DNA of 64,000 nucleotides from assembly GCF_000764185.1 (NCBI RefSeq), contig NZ_JQEC01000002.1, forward strand, positions 124,001 through 188,000, in the 5' to 3' direction. Below, in pieces: positions 63,693 to 64,000 of the stretch; within the stretch, counting starts at the first letter, position 1, and each line of letters opens with the position of its first letter. This DNA comes from Colwellia psychrerythraea. Its GTDB lineage: Bacteria > Pseudomonadota > Gammaproteobacteria > Enterobacterales > Alteromonadaceae. A program made the position numbers and the translations under genes. The notes under the pieces are model-generated. The model made no database searches and was not told the origin of the DNA. It saw nothing but the letters and a program-made list of their open reading frames with translations.

Positions 63693-64000
63693 TTAACTAT
63701 TTTCAGTAAATAATTTGCTAAAATAAAATGCCGTCATAGAGTCTCTTTCGCCCAAATAATTAACAATAACACTTAGCGATCTACAAGTAAAAACAGCCAT
63801 TGACTCAAACATCTCGCCACGAATCAGCTTCAACTTAAAACTAAATTGCCTTAATTGACAAGCCGATATTTTTTGTACGAGGCTCAACTGATCATAATAT
63901 GAGACAGTACCTTGGCTATTTTGTTTATTTTCGTGTGTTTGATTAAGTTGTTCTAATAAGTCCAACGGGAGCCACCACTTTGCATAATAACGAAGGTATG
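63693..64000 (-). CDS. Unassigned protein, 5' end beyond the window
   Basis: The frame is open from the TAA at 63693 through position 64000, so the start lies outside. A TTG at 63965 is not a likely start because the frame continues upstream with YLRYYAKWWLPLDLLEQL. The visible 102 residues include a helical stretch and a C-terminal part LSVIVNYLGERDSMTAFYF. I recognise no family. Confidence 0.55.
   Translation of the reverse strand, partial: YLRYYAKWWLPLDLLEQLNQTHENKQNSQGTVSYYDQLSLVQKISACQLRQFSFKLKLIRGEMFESMAVFTCRSLSVIVNYLGERDSMTAFYFSKLFTENS

Overview
The window is a low-GC (AT-rich) chromosomal stretch that looks like a marine gammaproteobacterium of the Alteromonadales, most likely close to Colwellia or Thalassotalea. 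This placement is an inference from gene content: a CcoG tail, PEP-CTERM proteins with a PrsT-like TPR protein, giant Ca-binding-repeat surface proteins, a delta-class carbonic anhydrase, a fused thiDE, and Fur-type iron loci. I see no rRNA, tRNA, CRISPR array, phage or intact insertion sequence.

Layout. 1-543 is the 3' end of ccoG. 862-6599 is an iron-acquisition block: a secreted DUF4198-like protein, a TonB-dependent receptor, and a reverse-strand operon of two small membrane proteins plus a PepSY-TM protein, all behind Fur-box-like sequences. 6774-7599 is an XRE regulator with a membrane partner. 7799-13491 holds a CPA1 antiporter with a cyclic-nucleotide-binding tail and a two-lipoprotein operon (YiiX-like amidase, phospholipase D). 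13845-16578 is an exported amidohydrolase and an OprB-like porin. 16881-20828 has a TauE/SafE permease and a second PepSY/DUF3649/DUF3325 operon. 21417-23989 carries gph, an FAD oxidoreductase and a CWC zinc protein.

24161-28822 is a PEP-CTERM region (substrate, PrsT-like TPR protein, redoxin). 28865-31753 holds a lipoate-ligase-like protein, an AbrB-like protein, a delta carbonic anhydrase and an isoprenylcysteine-methyltransferase-like membrane enzyme. 31799-38071 is the thiamin operon thiC-thiO-thiS-thiG-thiDE under a TPP riboswitch; no thiF is present here. 38264 is hutD/ves-like.

39135-55648 is the most unusual part: two giant secreted proteins (2958 and 2192 aa) that share a C-terminal 'choice-of-anchor U' module, preceded in the same direction by a sulfotransferase. 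Both are built from thrombospondin type-3, GLUG, FG-GAP, beta-helix and Ig-like repeats, and the second ends in a GlyGly-CTERM-like tail. 56828-63012 carries two exported-sensor histidine kinases with near-identical kinase halves but different sensors (beta-propeller versus TPR), flanking a PEP-CTERM protein, with no response regulator in sight. A nucleoside deaminase and an incomplete CDS close the window.

Two small genes appear broken by single-base shifts (38884-39056 and the 3' end of the gene at 55894-56507). A further decayed fragment lies near 16653-16840. All family calls were made by eye from the sequence without database searches.
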